From positions 19,203 through 83,202 of the forward strand of contig NZ_BPQP01000032.1 in NCBI RefSeq assembly GCF_022179305.1: 64,000 nt of DNA, given 5' to 3'. A program made the position numbers and the translations under genes. Positions 26,743 through 34,473 of the stretch are shown one piece after another. Below the pieces are notes generated by a model. That model was not told where the DNA came from. It made no database searches and saw only the letters and a list, made by a program, of their open reading frames with translations. Position 1 is the stretch's first letter. Each line of letters opens with the position of its first letter. This DNA comes from Methylobacterium iners (GTDB lineage Bacteria; Pseudomonadota; Alphaproteobacteria; Rhizobiales; Beijerinckiaceae).

Positions 26743-27747
26743 TCACAGCTTCGGAGCGCCCTGCGGCCCCCATTCGATCCGGTTGCCAGGCGCGCCACCC
26801 CGTACAAGGGGCGTTCCAGCCGGCACTTGGATGTCGTGGCTTTTTACCACGACCTGCGCCGACCCGTTCTCAATCGTCAGGATCGGGGTCGCATCCTCAG
26901 CCCGCACCATTAGATGCTCGATCACGATGGTCGGCGGGGTCGTGTTGTTGCCCTGAACCCAGACTTGGGCCGTCGTGCCGGCATTGGCCGGGTCGGACTT
27001 GCTCGGGGTGATGCTGGTAAGCCGCGCGGCCGTGATTGACGACCAGAAGCGGAAGTTGCGGCGGCATCGCTCGGCCCGCAGATCGCCGAGGGTGATGTTG
27101 CGCCCCTTGATGTCGACGCCACCGTCCGTGCAATTCAGGAAAACCGCGCGATTGATGGTGATGTTGTAGGCCTCGCCCTCGATCGTCAGGCCGTCCGAGT
27201 TCCAGTATTTGCCTGCCTCGCGCCGCTGACCCATCTGCTCGAAGCGCACGTCCTCGATCAGGATGTCGTGGGCCGTGCCCGAGATGCTGATGCCGATCTG
27301 CATTGGCGTCTGGCCAGCTGCGGGATCGGGAGCCAAGCCACGGCCGGTCGCCCTGCGGATGACAAGGCCGCTGCTGTCGCCCGTGATGTTGATGAGACCC
27401 CGCAGCAGCTCGTCGCCGCGCACGTCTTCGATCAGGCTGTCCTTCAGGCAAGCGCCCATGCCTCGAATATTGATGAGGCGTCCGACACTCCTCGCCCTGA
27501 TGTCTCGGATTGTCACACCTGAGATCTGTCGCGCGATGCCGAGCACCCGTCCGGTGTCGTGCAGCGCGCCGTTCAGCGCATCGAAGTGAGCGTAGATTTC
27601 GCCGTTCTTGACCTCCCAACCGCCCATCTTCGGAGGACGGCCGAGATCGTAGACCGCACGGGGTGGCGGCTTGGGCCAGGTGAAGCCGACGATCCCCGGG
27701 CCGGGCGGTGGATGGGAGAGCGAGCCTTGTATCAGAACAGGGGGCAT
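26743..27747 (-). CDS. Right-handed beta-helix (pectate-lyase-fold) protein
   Basis: The protein has about 334 residues from ATG 27747, which is preceded by AAGGAAAG; an ATG at 27849 would add 34 residues. The body consists of repeated short beta rungs such as VTIRDIRARSVGRLINIRG, HDILIEDVRFEQ and YNITINRAVFLNCTDGGVDI, the pattern of right-handed parallel beta-helix proteins. It has no clear signal peptide. Such folds occur in polysaccharide lyases and phage tail spikes; no catalytic site is recognised. Confidence 0.72.
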   Translation of the reverse strand: MPPVLIQGSLSHPPPGPGIVGFTWPKPPPRAVYDLGRPPKMGGWEVKNGEIYAHFDALNGALHDTGRVLGIARQISGVTIRDIRARSVGRLINIRGMGACLKDSLIEDVRGDELLRGLINITGDSSGLVIRRATGRGLAPDPAAGQTPMQIGISISGTAHDILIEDVRFEQMGQRREAGKYWNSDGLTIEGEAYNITINRAVFLNCTDGGVDIKGRNITLGDLRAERCRRNFRFWSSITAARLTSITPSKSDPANAGTTAQVWVQGNNTTPPTIVIEHLMVRAEDATPILTIENGSAQVVVKSHDIQVPAGTPLVRGGAPGNRIEWGPQGAPKL

Positions 27748-27961
27748 GATCAGCTTTCCTTCAAGAAAGCGGCCAACGCGCAAGGCGCACATCCAACCGC
27801 ATAGTAGGATGAGGTAGCTGACGAAATCATGCCTGAGAGCATCGCTCATTAAGCAACGTTGTCACGGCCAGAATAGACCGACCTAGGGCATCAACTTGGT
27901 GGGCCATATTCCTTGGGCGAGGTGACGACGCGAGATTGCGCACCGACTAAAGGAGAGAAGA

Positions 27962-28539
27962 GTGCAGAACGACTTTAAAAGGCAGTTAAAAGCTCAACAA
28001 GGTTTTCTGCAACGCTCTATGGCTCTTTATGATCAAGGTTTTGCCGAAGAAGCAGTCCGAGTGGCAGTCACTATACGTGTGCTTCTACATGACACGAAAA
28101 GCTCTACATCCCTTTTGTCGCATCTCGGCTTAAACGATGCGAAGTTAATGAGTTTCATGGCCGAGTATGATCACAGCGACCCGGGCGGCTATGGTCAGTT
28201 TTTGTTTCAGTTGGATTTGATGAGCAAAGCAAGTTTGCGGTCATGCCTCAAGATAAGCCTGATAATCCGAGATTGCTCACCGTTGCACAATGGCTTGATG
28301 AAATAGGTTTCTATGTCGATGGAGTAACAGTGAATCGCCGTGATTTGATGCTGTGGTTGCGAACAAAGATGGCGGAGCGCATGTCGACGATCAGCTGCCA
28401 GCCCGATATCAAAAAATTTTTCTCAACTTGGACCGCAGCGGGAGATCCGGAAGATATTTATAGAGCTCAAGATATAGCAATTCGCACGATGGCAGAGGAG
28501 GTATTAGCATCGCACGAAGTGTGGAAGATCATTGATTAA
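27962..28539 (+). pseudogene. Low-GC hypothetical gene split by a frameshift
   Basis: The first frame (27962-28306) starts MQNDFKRQLKAQQGFLQRSM and includes VTIRVLLHDTKSSTSLLSHL, a pattern common to a widespread family of hypothetical proteins. The second frame (open before 28243, to 28539) continues with GFDEQSKFAVMPQ, WLDEIGFYVD and RRDLMLWLRTKMAE, which fits the C-terminal part of the same family. The shift of -1 falls near the T run at 28198-28207. GC is clearly lower than the neighbours, suggesting recent transfer. Confidence 0.6.
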
Positions 28540-28567
28540 ACTAAAACGTTTTAGTTCTAGCAACCGG

Positions 28568-28924
28568 TCACGGAATAGCGACCGACTGCGAAGTCTGGCG
28601 GTTGTCGTTCACGGCGTTCGGAAAGCTCTCATTGATCAGCACGTTGTAGGTGCCTGCCACTGCCTTGGGGTAGCGGATGTTGTCTCCATCCGCGATCCAG
28701 GCGCTCGTCACGTTCGCGCTGTCCAAGGTCCAGGTGACACTGACGAGCGTGATAGTGCTGCCCTGTGTGCGGTTCGACAGGGTGCCGACATAATCCGCGC
28801 CGACTGTTTCAGTCAGCGGTGAGAGCGTCAACGCCTTCAGCCCGACCTTTGAGACGTAGGGCGTGGTTTCATCAGCAGACAATGGCGCTCCCAATGGGTG
28901 ACTTCGCCTGAGCCTTACGATCAA
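28568..28924 (-). CDS. Hypothetical beta-rich protein, possibly a fragment (118 aa)
   Basis: The sequence contains GLKALTLSPLTETVGADYVG, STITLVSVTWTLDSANVTSA and AGTYNVLINESFPN, reading like one or two immunoglobulin-like strands-and-turns units from a larger surface or phage protein. It lacks a signal peptide. The N-terminal 15 residues look unrelated to the rest, so the gene may be 5'-truncated. It faces the low-GC split gene tail to tail. Confidence 0.45.
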   Translation of the reverse strand: MIVRLRRSHPLGAPLSADETTPYVSKVGLKALTLSPLTETVGADYVGTLSNRTQGSTITLVSVTWTLDSANVTSAWIADGDNIRYPKAVAGTYNVLINESFPNAVNDNRQTSQSVAIP

Positions 28925-29019
28925 GGCATTGCCTCAGCCCTCAGTCCTGCTGATCCTTTTGCACAATGCGGCGAGGCGGCGAACGAACTAAAGCATTTAA
29001 TGCCCGCAAGCTTCGCCAC

Positions 29020-29322
29020 TTAGTGTGCTTCGGACGCTTTCGGAGCTTCCTGGCGGTGACCCTGATGCATGATCTGGCTCTGCATGAGTGGAGCCGCTCG
29101 CTCGTATTCCTTGAGCAGCGAGAATGCTCCAATCAGGGCCTGGAACTTCGATTTGACCAGCGAATCCTGCGAACCTGAGTGCAGGTCTATCTGTCCGCAC
29201 GTTATGGCGGAGTGGAGCGGTCCGAGCTGCACGCGGGAAGCTGGCTCGGCTATTAGGTTATCGTCGTGACCATCCAATTCAGTTGGCGGATATACCGGTC
29301 GCACATACGCGATGCAGCGCAT
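29020..29322 (-). CDS. Hypothetical protein (100 aa), uncertain
   Basis: The frame from ATG 29322 (MRCIAYVRPVYPPTELDGHD) is well mixed in composition and includes a helical stretch FQALIGAFSLLKEYERAAP. The ribosome site is poor and an earlier in-frame ATG exists at 29412. No family is recognised. It could be spurious. Confidence 0.35.
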   Translation of the reverse strand: MRCIAYVRPVYPPTELDGHDDNLIAEPASRVQLGPLHSAITCGQIDLHSGSQDSLVKSKFQALIGAFSLLKEYERAAPLMQSQIMHQGHRQEAPKASEAH

Positions 29323-29395
29323 GTGTCGGATGAAGCGACCGTTGCCACACAATTTACGGTCAAGCTGAAACCGGAGCGAGTGCCTCACCAGGTAG

Positions 29396-29848
29396 GTGAG
29401 CAACGACGCCACGACGGCGCAAGTCCGCGGCCACCACCTTGAAGCCCTCCGCGCCTGCGCCCACCACCCCGATGGCCTGCGCCGCGGCGCCTATCCGTCC
29501 GCGATGCTGGTGCTGATCGCGCGCGGGTTGGTCGAAGAAGGACTCGGGCGTTGGAAGTGGCACCGGACTGGTGAGACAGCCTGGTTCCTGACGGATGCCG
29601 GCCGTGCTCTGGTGCGAGAGCAGGACGACAGAGAAGGATTAGGTGTGAGCCACAGCAGTCCATGTCGGCGAGAAGTGCGCCATGGCGCTGCCCTTTGCCA
29701 CGCGCCGAGTTGCCCATGTCGACCCCTGGAGCAGAACCCAAGCTGCCAATGCCACCGTCGCCAAGCTGCCGCCGACTGGGGCAGCAATCATGGCTTCGTA
29801 CACTCCTGCGGGCCACAACAAGGCAGCGCTAGCCGCTCCGCCTATTAA
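29396..29848 (+). CDS. Winged-helix-like small protein, cassette copy 2, with read-through tail (150 aa)
   Basis: Residues 1-80 match the protein at 22741 closely (RGHHLEALRACAHHP, LRRGAYPSAMLVLIARGLVE, TAWFLTDAGRALV). In copy 1 a stop follows directly; here that stop has been lost and the frame runs 70 residues further, antisense to the membrane-protein gene at 29639-29875. The tail is Cys/His/Ser-rich and looks like non-coding translation. GTG 29396 is the start used. Confidence 0.5.
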   Translation: MSNDATTAQVRGHHLEALRACAHHPDGLRRGAYPSAMLVLIARGLVEEGLGRWKWHRTGETAWFLTDAGRALVREQDDREGLGVSHSSPCRREVRHGAALCHAPSCPCRPLEQNPSCQCHRRQAAADWGSNHGFVHSCGPQQGSASRSAY

Positions 29849-29875
29849 GGCTGTGGCGATGTATGCGATGATCAT
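29639..29875 (-). CDS. Small two-helix membrane protein, cassette copy 2 (78 aa)
   Basis: The protein starts MIIAYIATALIGGAASAALL, has two hydrophobic helices and ends FSPTWTAVAHT. GGAAGG lies 7 bases before ATG 29875. It has the same length as its paralogue at 22993-23229 and keeps the same helix positions and terminal motif despite many substitutions, which argues for a functional protein. Confidence 0.65.
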   Translation of the reverse strand: MIIAYIATALIGGAASAALLWPAGVYEAMIAAPVGGSLATVALAAWVLLQGSTWATRRVAKGSAMAHFSPTWTAVAHT

Positions 29876-30079
29876 GATTTGGCCTTCCAGCTGTTCGTGA
29901 CCAAGGACCAATGCGCCGCGTTGCGCATGGTTGCGGTTAAGCTCGGGGACCCTTGATCCCCTCAGCGGCAGAGCTGGCGCGGCTGGCGCATGGCACGACA
30001 GATGCTCTCGGTTGATTGCGCGGAACAGTTTGTTAACCGTCACCGTTCCTGCGCCGCAGCGACCATGGAGTGCACCGCA

Positions 30080-30250
30080 ATGCAGCTTGAACAAGCCCTG
30101 CAGCCTCATGCTGTCACGGAAGAAACAGCACGTCCTAAGCGTGACATTCTCACCCCAGCCCTGCTGGCGGCAGGTGGGGTACTGACAGTCGTCTGGACAG
30201 GTTTCCTAGGCTGGGGAGCAGTTAGCCTGGCGAGCTACCTGCTCGGCTAG
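30080..30250 (+). CDS. Small single-span membrane protein, cassette copy 2 (56 aa)
   Basis: The protein contains ARPKRDILTPALLAAGGVLT and WGAVSLASYLLG. GGAG lies 9 bases before ATG 30080; ATG 30065 is an alternative. It aligns end to end with the protein at 23444. Conservation continues past both genes into a short block (about 23645-23690 and 30280-30325). Confidence 0.6.
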   Translation: MQLEQALQPHAVTEETARPKRDILTPALLAAGGVLTVVWTGFLGWGAVSLASYLLG

Positions 30251-30497
30251 GTGAACTCGCTTTCCTCGATGCCAGGCGCGCGATGGACCAGCTCAAGAAC
30301 GAGGGCGAGACTTGCCAGATAGGGAATAGCCGATGAGCATCACACCCTCGCGTGAGTAGCGTTTCCCGCCGCACACTCCGTTGCGGTCGCTTAAGTAGTT
30401 TAACATAGGATTATTGAGGGCAATCGAATTGTGAGCCGCCTCATGGTCGAGGGCATCAACTTCGGCCGGTCGCGCGCTCCGAGAACAAAAAGCAACA

Positions 30498-30524
30498 AGC
30501 CCGGCCCGGCGATCTGGCCGGGCT
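30498..30524 (-). terminator. Hairpin terminator-like element
   Basis: AGCCCGGCC and GGCCGGGCT form a perfect 9-bp stem with a 9-base loop, followed on the minus strand by TTGTTGCTTTTTG. It parallels the hairpin at 23731-23760 after cassette copy 1. Confidence 0.65.
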
Positions 30525-30644
30525 AACGTTGCGTGGCTCTGACACTGGAGATCGGGGGAAGTCGAGCGCCAGGGCCGGCCCCGGGGGAGATGGGGATCAG
30601 GATCCTGAACGACGCCTCAGTGCCTGGTGCTGGAGATAAAGAAA

Positions 30645-30675
30645 AGCCCCGCGCGGCAGGTGCCAGTGGGGTTGA
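30645..30675 (-). terminator. Terminator of the XRE-regulator operon
   Basis: A two-tier hairpin (outer AGCCCC/GGGGTT with one wobble pair, inner GGCA/TGCC) is followed on the minus strand by CTTTTCTTTA. It lies 47 bases after the stop of the XRE gene. Confidence 0.65.
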
Positions 30676-30721
30676 AATTCATGGTTGGGATGTGCGCTCA
30701 ACCCGCGCCGATGGGGATAGT

Positions 30722-30950
30722 TCAAGGCTCCCTTACTTCTACCTCTAGCTCACCACGGTTTTCCGGGATGGACTTGATGCTGGCGGCCTCAAAAGCCTGT
30801 CGGACGTCGATCAGCAATCCATCGTTCGGTAAGCCTTCACCTTTCTCGAAGCGATGAAGGGTGCTGGAGCTGATTAGGGCAGCTTGAGCGAGGTCTTTTC
30901 TCGACCAACCCAATCAGGGCTCTCGCTTCCTGGCACCGCTCAGGCGTCAC
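30722..30950 (-). pseudogene. XRE-family helix-turn-helix regulator, frameshifted
   Basis: GTG 30950 overlaps the upstream stop as GTGA, with GGAAGG 8 bases before it. The first frame reads VTPERCQEARALIG, and the second continues GWSRKDLAQAALISSSTLHR and FEKGEGLPNDGL. One extra T in GGGTTGGTC (around 30905-30912) breaks a protein that would otherwise be 75 residues. The helix-turn-helix itself survives from a possible TTG start, so a shortened product cannot be excluded. Confidence 0.7.
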
Positions 30951-31312
30951 GTCTCGGACCTTCCCAGGCCTGCACCCGATCCATCGCTGTTCTGGCATGC
31001 AGCGGCAATAATGCCGATAGCCTCAAGCCGGCTTTGGAAGCGCTCGTAGGCCTTGCTGAGCAACCTGAGTTGCCGATCCTCAACCTTACCGCGGGCACCC
31101 GCCTCCATCACGTCGTGAACGCTCCTCTGCAGGTCATCGGCCGCCGCATCCAGGCCAGGGTTGCGGTCGAGCAAGCTGAGTAGATCGATCAGGTGTGCAC
31201 GGATGGTCAGGGCAGCGTCCTTTGCATCTCGCCCCAAGCCGACCTGGAGCAGCGCAGCGTCGATGCCCTCGACCCGCCTGCTGACAAGCTCGTGGCGTAG
31301 CTCTGGTGTCAT
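30947..31312 (-). CDS. Helical hypothetical protein in operon with XRE regulator (121 aa)
   Basis: The protein is predicted all-helical (LRHELVSRRVEGIDAALLQV, TIRAHLIDLLSLLDRNPGLD, KAYERFQSRLEAIG), with no membrane segment and no recognised domain. It overlaps the XRE gene by 4 bases, so the two were probably translated together. Function unknown. Confidence 0.55.
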   Translation of the reverse strand: MTPELRHELVSRRVEGIDAALLQVGLGRDAKDAALTIRAHLIDLLSLLDRNPGLDAAADDLQRSVHDVMEAGARGKVEDRQLRLLSKAYERFQSRLEAIGIIAAACQNSDGSGAGLGRSET

Positions 31313-31433
31313 CGGATTACTGTCTCAAGGTTCCTGGGTCTTTCCATCGAGGGCTCACATCCGCGCTTAGCCTTCCTGATCTGCAGCTCGTTCTCTCTGG
31401 CTCACATCGGCGGGATGACTCAGGAGCAGGACC

Positions 31434-31684
31434 ATTTTGTTACGCTTAGCGGCGGCTTTTGCCCTCGCCACAACCGCCGCAGGCACCGCGGCTGGAGCGC
31501 CGATAGGAGCAGACAAGAAAGCCACCCTGCAACAGCAATGCACGAGTGACTTCACGACCTTCTGCGTCGATCTCTCCTAGAAGACAGCCCCGAGGTTCAG
31601 GCGTGCTTTGAGAAGAACATGTCCAAGCTGTCGCCGGGCTGCCAAGGTGCAATCAAGAGCTACAAACAAGGCAAGAAGGGCTAG
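31434..31684 (+). pseudogene. Cysteine-rich-repeat (GLG1-like) secreted protein, frameshifted
   Basis: The first frame has a signal-like start (LLRLAAAFALATTAAG) and QCTSDFTTFCVDLS, then hits TAG at 31578. The second frame continues EDSPEVQACFEKNMSKLSPG and CQGAIKSYKQGKKG. The joined protein matches the small cysteine-rich-repeat family of secreted proteins, and one base appears lost at the break. AGGAG at 31422-31426 precedes an ATT where an ATG would be expected. Confidence 0.65.
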
Positions 31685-31840
31685 CTGCAGACCACATCGC
31701 CACGCTGGTGTACTCGCCCCAGTGACTTCAGGCCTGCCCCGATTTCGCCGAAGAGGGCCTGACTGCGGCGAACTGGATGCTTCACGTTAACGTGAGCGCC
31801 CGGCGAATCGGCCATCCTTTAATTCTTGGTTGGGCTGGTC

Positions 31841-31960
31841 ATGCCGCGCATCACAAATATGGATTTCCGCACGCACGATGACCGCATCTCACGCAGGATC
31901 ATCGCCGCGCTCGTGTTTCTTCAGTTCGCTTTTGCGACAGCCTGCCTGCTGCTCCCATAG
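31841..31960 (+). CDS. Possible 39-residue single-span membrane peptide
   Basis: The frame reads MPRITNMDFRTHDDRISRRI followed by a hydrophobic helix ending ACLLLP. A basic N-terminus before the helix gives the expected inside-positive topology. The ribosome site is poor and no paralogue is seen, so it may be chance. Otherwise 31685-32278 shows no convincing gene. Confidence 0.3.
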   Translation: MPRITNMDFRTHDDRISRRIIAALVFLQFAFATACLLLP

Positions 31961-32287
31961 CAGGCAGGTAGTCGGACTGATGCTCGCGGTGCATCGGGAA
32001 CATAGCAAAAAATCGCGCTCGCACGTGGATCAGCCCGCTTTTTGCCTGCGATCAAGAATGTGAGAGACGCCGACTGGACAGATGCGGCTGCAAGTTGCGT
32101 CCGGTCGACCTTCCACGAGCGTGAGCTTAGTTTGTACAGCGATCTAGCGTTGCAGGGAGGAGCCTGAGCATTGAATGACATAGATCAATGCCAACAATCT
32201 GGGCACGCTCATTAACCTGTTCTTAATCCCAATGGATCGATCTGAAGATGCTCTACGAGGCTATAGTGCATATTCAGGATGTCTATT

Positions 32288-32497
32288 ATGCAACATTTTG
32301 GCTTCAGATCGCTACTGGTATTAACAAAGATTGGTTATGACCTGCGGGATCAGTTCGCAGATACGTTCCATGAACCCGTCGAGGAGGCTTTTGGCTCCCT
32401 GCTGGATGCCCTAGATGATGCAGAGGGCGTACTCAGCTTGGCACCTAGCCAGTACGAGTGGGCCAGCGACGACTCCTCATTCCGGTACGCAAGCTAG
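32288..32497 (+). CDS. NepR-like anti-sigma factor (69 aa)
   Basis: The sequence KIGYDLRDQFADTFHEPVEE followed by AFGSLLDALDDAE fits the NepR signature (IG..LR......EP+P..F..LL..LD). NepR proteins sequester the EcfG sigma factor and are released by phosphorylated PhyR in the alphaproteobacterial general stress response. The usual P after EP(V) is replaced by E. No PhyR or EcfG gene is nearby. ATG 32288 has AGGA upstream; ATG 32279 is also possible. Confidence 0.55.
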   Translation: MQHFGFRSLLVLTKIGYDLRDQFADTFHEPVEEAFGSLLDALDDAEGVLSLAPSQYEWASDDSSFRYAS

Positions 32498-32967
32498 TGT
32501 AACTGGCGAGCGTGCTTTCGCTTTTTACGCCTCAGGAGCAGGGGCTGCTGGGCCTCTGGCTCCTCAGTGCTGGCCTGATGCTCGCGTGGAGCGGATTTGA
32601 GGAGCGTACCGGCGACGCCCACAGACCTGAGTTGGTGTGTTCTGATCGGGGCGGTGGTGTCAGCCTCGCGCCGAGCACCCGCAGGGAGGTCGGAACTGGT
32701 GCCCAGCTTCTACGGGACCTCTGACCTCGTGATCGTTGACGGCCCTCGTTCGCTCCTTGGAGCGGACGAAGGTGCCGGACAGACACGGGCATTTGGCTGG
32801 CCTCTGAGTGATGAGCCCACAGTGTCAGGAACCGACCTCGGCCTGCAACATGTGCCGCTTCATCTGTCGATACGGCCGACCTCCGCGGCAAGCGAGGCCT
32901 GCCAGTGGTCCGGAACCACGCTGCCTTTGAGGCGCATCTTCAGCTCAACGCCGGTCAGAACCTTCTG
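32498..32967. other. No clear gene; weak hydrophobic ORF at its start
   Basis: A GTG frame at 32512 encodes LLGLWLLSAGLMLAWSGFEE, a plausible membrane helix, but the remaining 40 residues look random. The rest of the interval shows no supported gene. Confidence 0.35.
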
Positions 32968-33090
32968 TCAGTGCTCGGCCGGCAATTCCTCGAGCGGCTT
33001 CGTCAGGCCGAGATTACGTGCCGTCGCCTCGGCGCAGACCCGCCAGTCCAGTGGAAGACGAGGCACCTTGGGGCCCTTGTCCTGGGTCAT
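32968..33090 (-). CDS. 40-residue small protein
   Basis: The frame reads MTQDKGPKVPRLPLDWRVCA and ends LTKPLEELPAEH. GAGG lies about 9 bases before the ATG. It follows the 57-residue membrane protein by 11 bases on the same strand. It is too short for standard calling, but composition and context support it. No family is recognised. Confidence 0.5.
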   Translation of the reverse strand: MTQDKGPKVPRLPLDWRVCAEATARNLGLTKPLEELPAEH

Positions 33091-33101
33091 AGCTTATCGC
33101 C

Positions 33102-33275
33102 TCAGGATCTCGTGAAAGACGCCAGTGCCCAGACGAACATCAGGCCGCAGATCAGGGCGATCAGGGTGCGATTGACCGGCAGCAAATCATGAAACGGCGC
33201 GACGTTCATGATGATGATGCCGACAAGGCCACCGAGAGCACCAATCCATCCAAGCTGACGATCGCGTCCGTTCAT
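33102..33275 (-). CDS. Small two-helix membrane protein (57 aa)
   Basis: The frame reads MNGRDRQLGWIGALGGLVGI, then IIIMNVAPFHDLLPVNRT, a second helix and LASFTRS. AGGGG lies about 10 bases upstream of the ATG. The two helices and short loop resemble many tiny inner-membrane proteins. With the 40-residue gene it forms a two-gene unit. Function unknown. Confidence 0.55.
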   Translation of the reverse strand: MNGRDRQLGWIGALGGLVGIIIMNVAPFHDLLPVNRTLIALICGLMFVWALASFTRS

Positions 33276-33347
33276 GGCTGCCGGCCCCTGACCGTGCTGG
33301 CGTGTCGCTTGTACCCCAAACTTAGAACCGCTTCGGCGTCCCGGCTC

Positions 33348-33611
33348 CTACACACGCCGGGGGATTGATGGCGGCCTGACCATCCAGAACTGAGACAGCA
33401 CCAGAACCGCCTCGAACAGAACAGTGCCTGCCTCGTCGCGCACGCTGCAGGTAATCTGGCTTCTTACGTCTCCGTCGAGGCTATGGCTGCCCATCTGGCG
33501 AAGGACTGTCACGACCTCGCGACGCGCGGCCTCTATACTGGGCAGGTCGAGACCTTCCTCGTCCCGTGCCTCGAACTTGCCGTCGCTCGTGTCGATGAAG
33601 TAGCGCGGCAT
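33348..33611 (-). CDS. DUF6894-type small protein (87 aa)
   Basis: The protein begins MPRYFIDTSDGKFEARDEEG, followed by AARREVVTVLRQMGSHSLDG and SVRDEAGTVLFEAVLVL. This is the pattern of the DUF6894 family, very common in Methylobacterium and Bradyrhizobium genomes in many copies. The function is not known. The start and length are typical. Confidence 0.75.
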   Translation of the reverse strand: MPRYFIDTSDGKFEARDEEGLDLPSIEAARREVVTVLRQMGSHSLDGDVRSQITCSVRDEAGTVLFEAVLVLSQFWMVRPPSIPRRV

Positions 33612-33806
33612 CAGATTCTCCGTGACGGAGCCACGCTGTCGTGAGGCAGGGACCTGCCGCCCTAACGTTCAGCAAGCCCCGCGGTCAATTCGGCTCCGAG
33701 GGTGCGAAAGCGCGTCCGGTCGTGTTGCGAAGGGCGCGAGCGCGTACGCTCTTCGTCAACCAAGCCCTGCGGGTCGGCTCTTGGCCAGGCGGAGCCGCAA
33801 TAGCCG

Positions 33807-33980
33807 TCAATCGATCAGGCGGCTGAGAGCCAGGAGCATCGCCGTGGTGCCGAGCATGACACCCGTGAGCTGGGCGAAGGCACCGGAGCGACGAACGACG
33901 TCGGTTCGCGACCAACCAACGAGGAGCCCACCGGCCTCGCAGAGCGCGTATCCGACAACTAGGAGCCCGAGCACCGCCAT
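33807..33980 (-). CDS. Small two-helix membrane protein (57 aa)
   Basis: From ATG 33980 the protein reads MAVLGLLVVGYALCEAGGLL, then VGWSRTDVVRRSGAF and a second helix ending LALSRLID. The frame is open further upstream, but that part looks non-coding. It has no sequence similarity to the other 57-residue membrane protein apart from size and topology. Function unknown. Confidence 0.5.
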   Translation of the reverse strand: MAVLGLLVVGYALCEAGGLLVGWSRTDVVRRSGAFAQLTGVMLGTTAMLLALSRLID

Positions 33981-34473
33981 TATGGTCGACCAACGTGATC
34001 CTTGCCATGTGGCTCCGCACCAATTTGCAGACCGAGGCTGCGGACTCCAATACGACGCCCAATGAGGGCCGCAGGGCATGGCAGCGCCCTTTAAGGTCCA
34101 CGCAGCAGGCTGGTGCTGAATAGTCAGGGGCGCAGCATGTCTGTACCGCATGCCAACGACGGTGATGCCTATCCTCACTCAGCACAGGTACGATGCTTAT
34201 GGCGCCATTGCGGCCCCTCGCGTGAGCCGTAGGGGCCAAGCCTGACCCTGCCAACATCGAAGATCTGCAGAGATAATCCGGCGATTACAACCGACCTGCT
34301 CGACGGGAACACCGACTTCCGACAGTGTGATAAATCAGCAGCAAGCAACCACAAAGGCATCAGAATTTACATAAAGCAATACAGTGAATTTGACACGGGA
34401 ATTTTGTTTCTGGATCCTCTCGCCACATCCGCGAGTAGTGCGTCCGCTGTGACGCTGGCGGGGCAGTCGTGAC
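33981..34473. other. Gene-free stretch
   Basis: No credible gene, RNA or repeat is seen. The right third (about 34280-34420) is AT-richer and may hold the promoter of the coiled-coil gene pair. Confidence 0.35.

Larger units (their letters stand above)
30251..30721. other. Intergenic stretch with two minus-strand hairpins
   Basis: The first 75 bases are the tail of the duplicated cassette. The rest carries hairpins at 30498-30524 and 30645-30675. No credible gene is seen. Confidence 0.5.
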
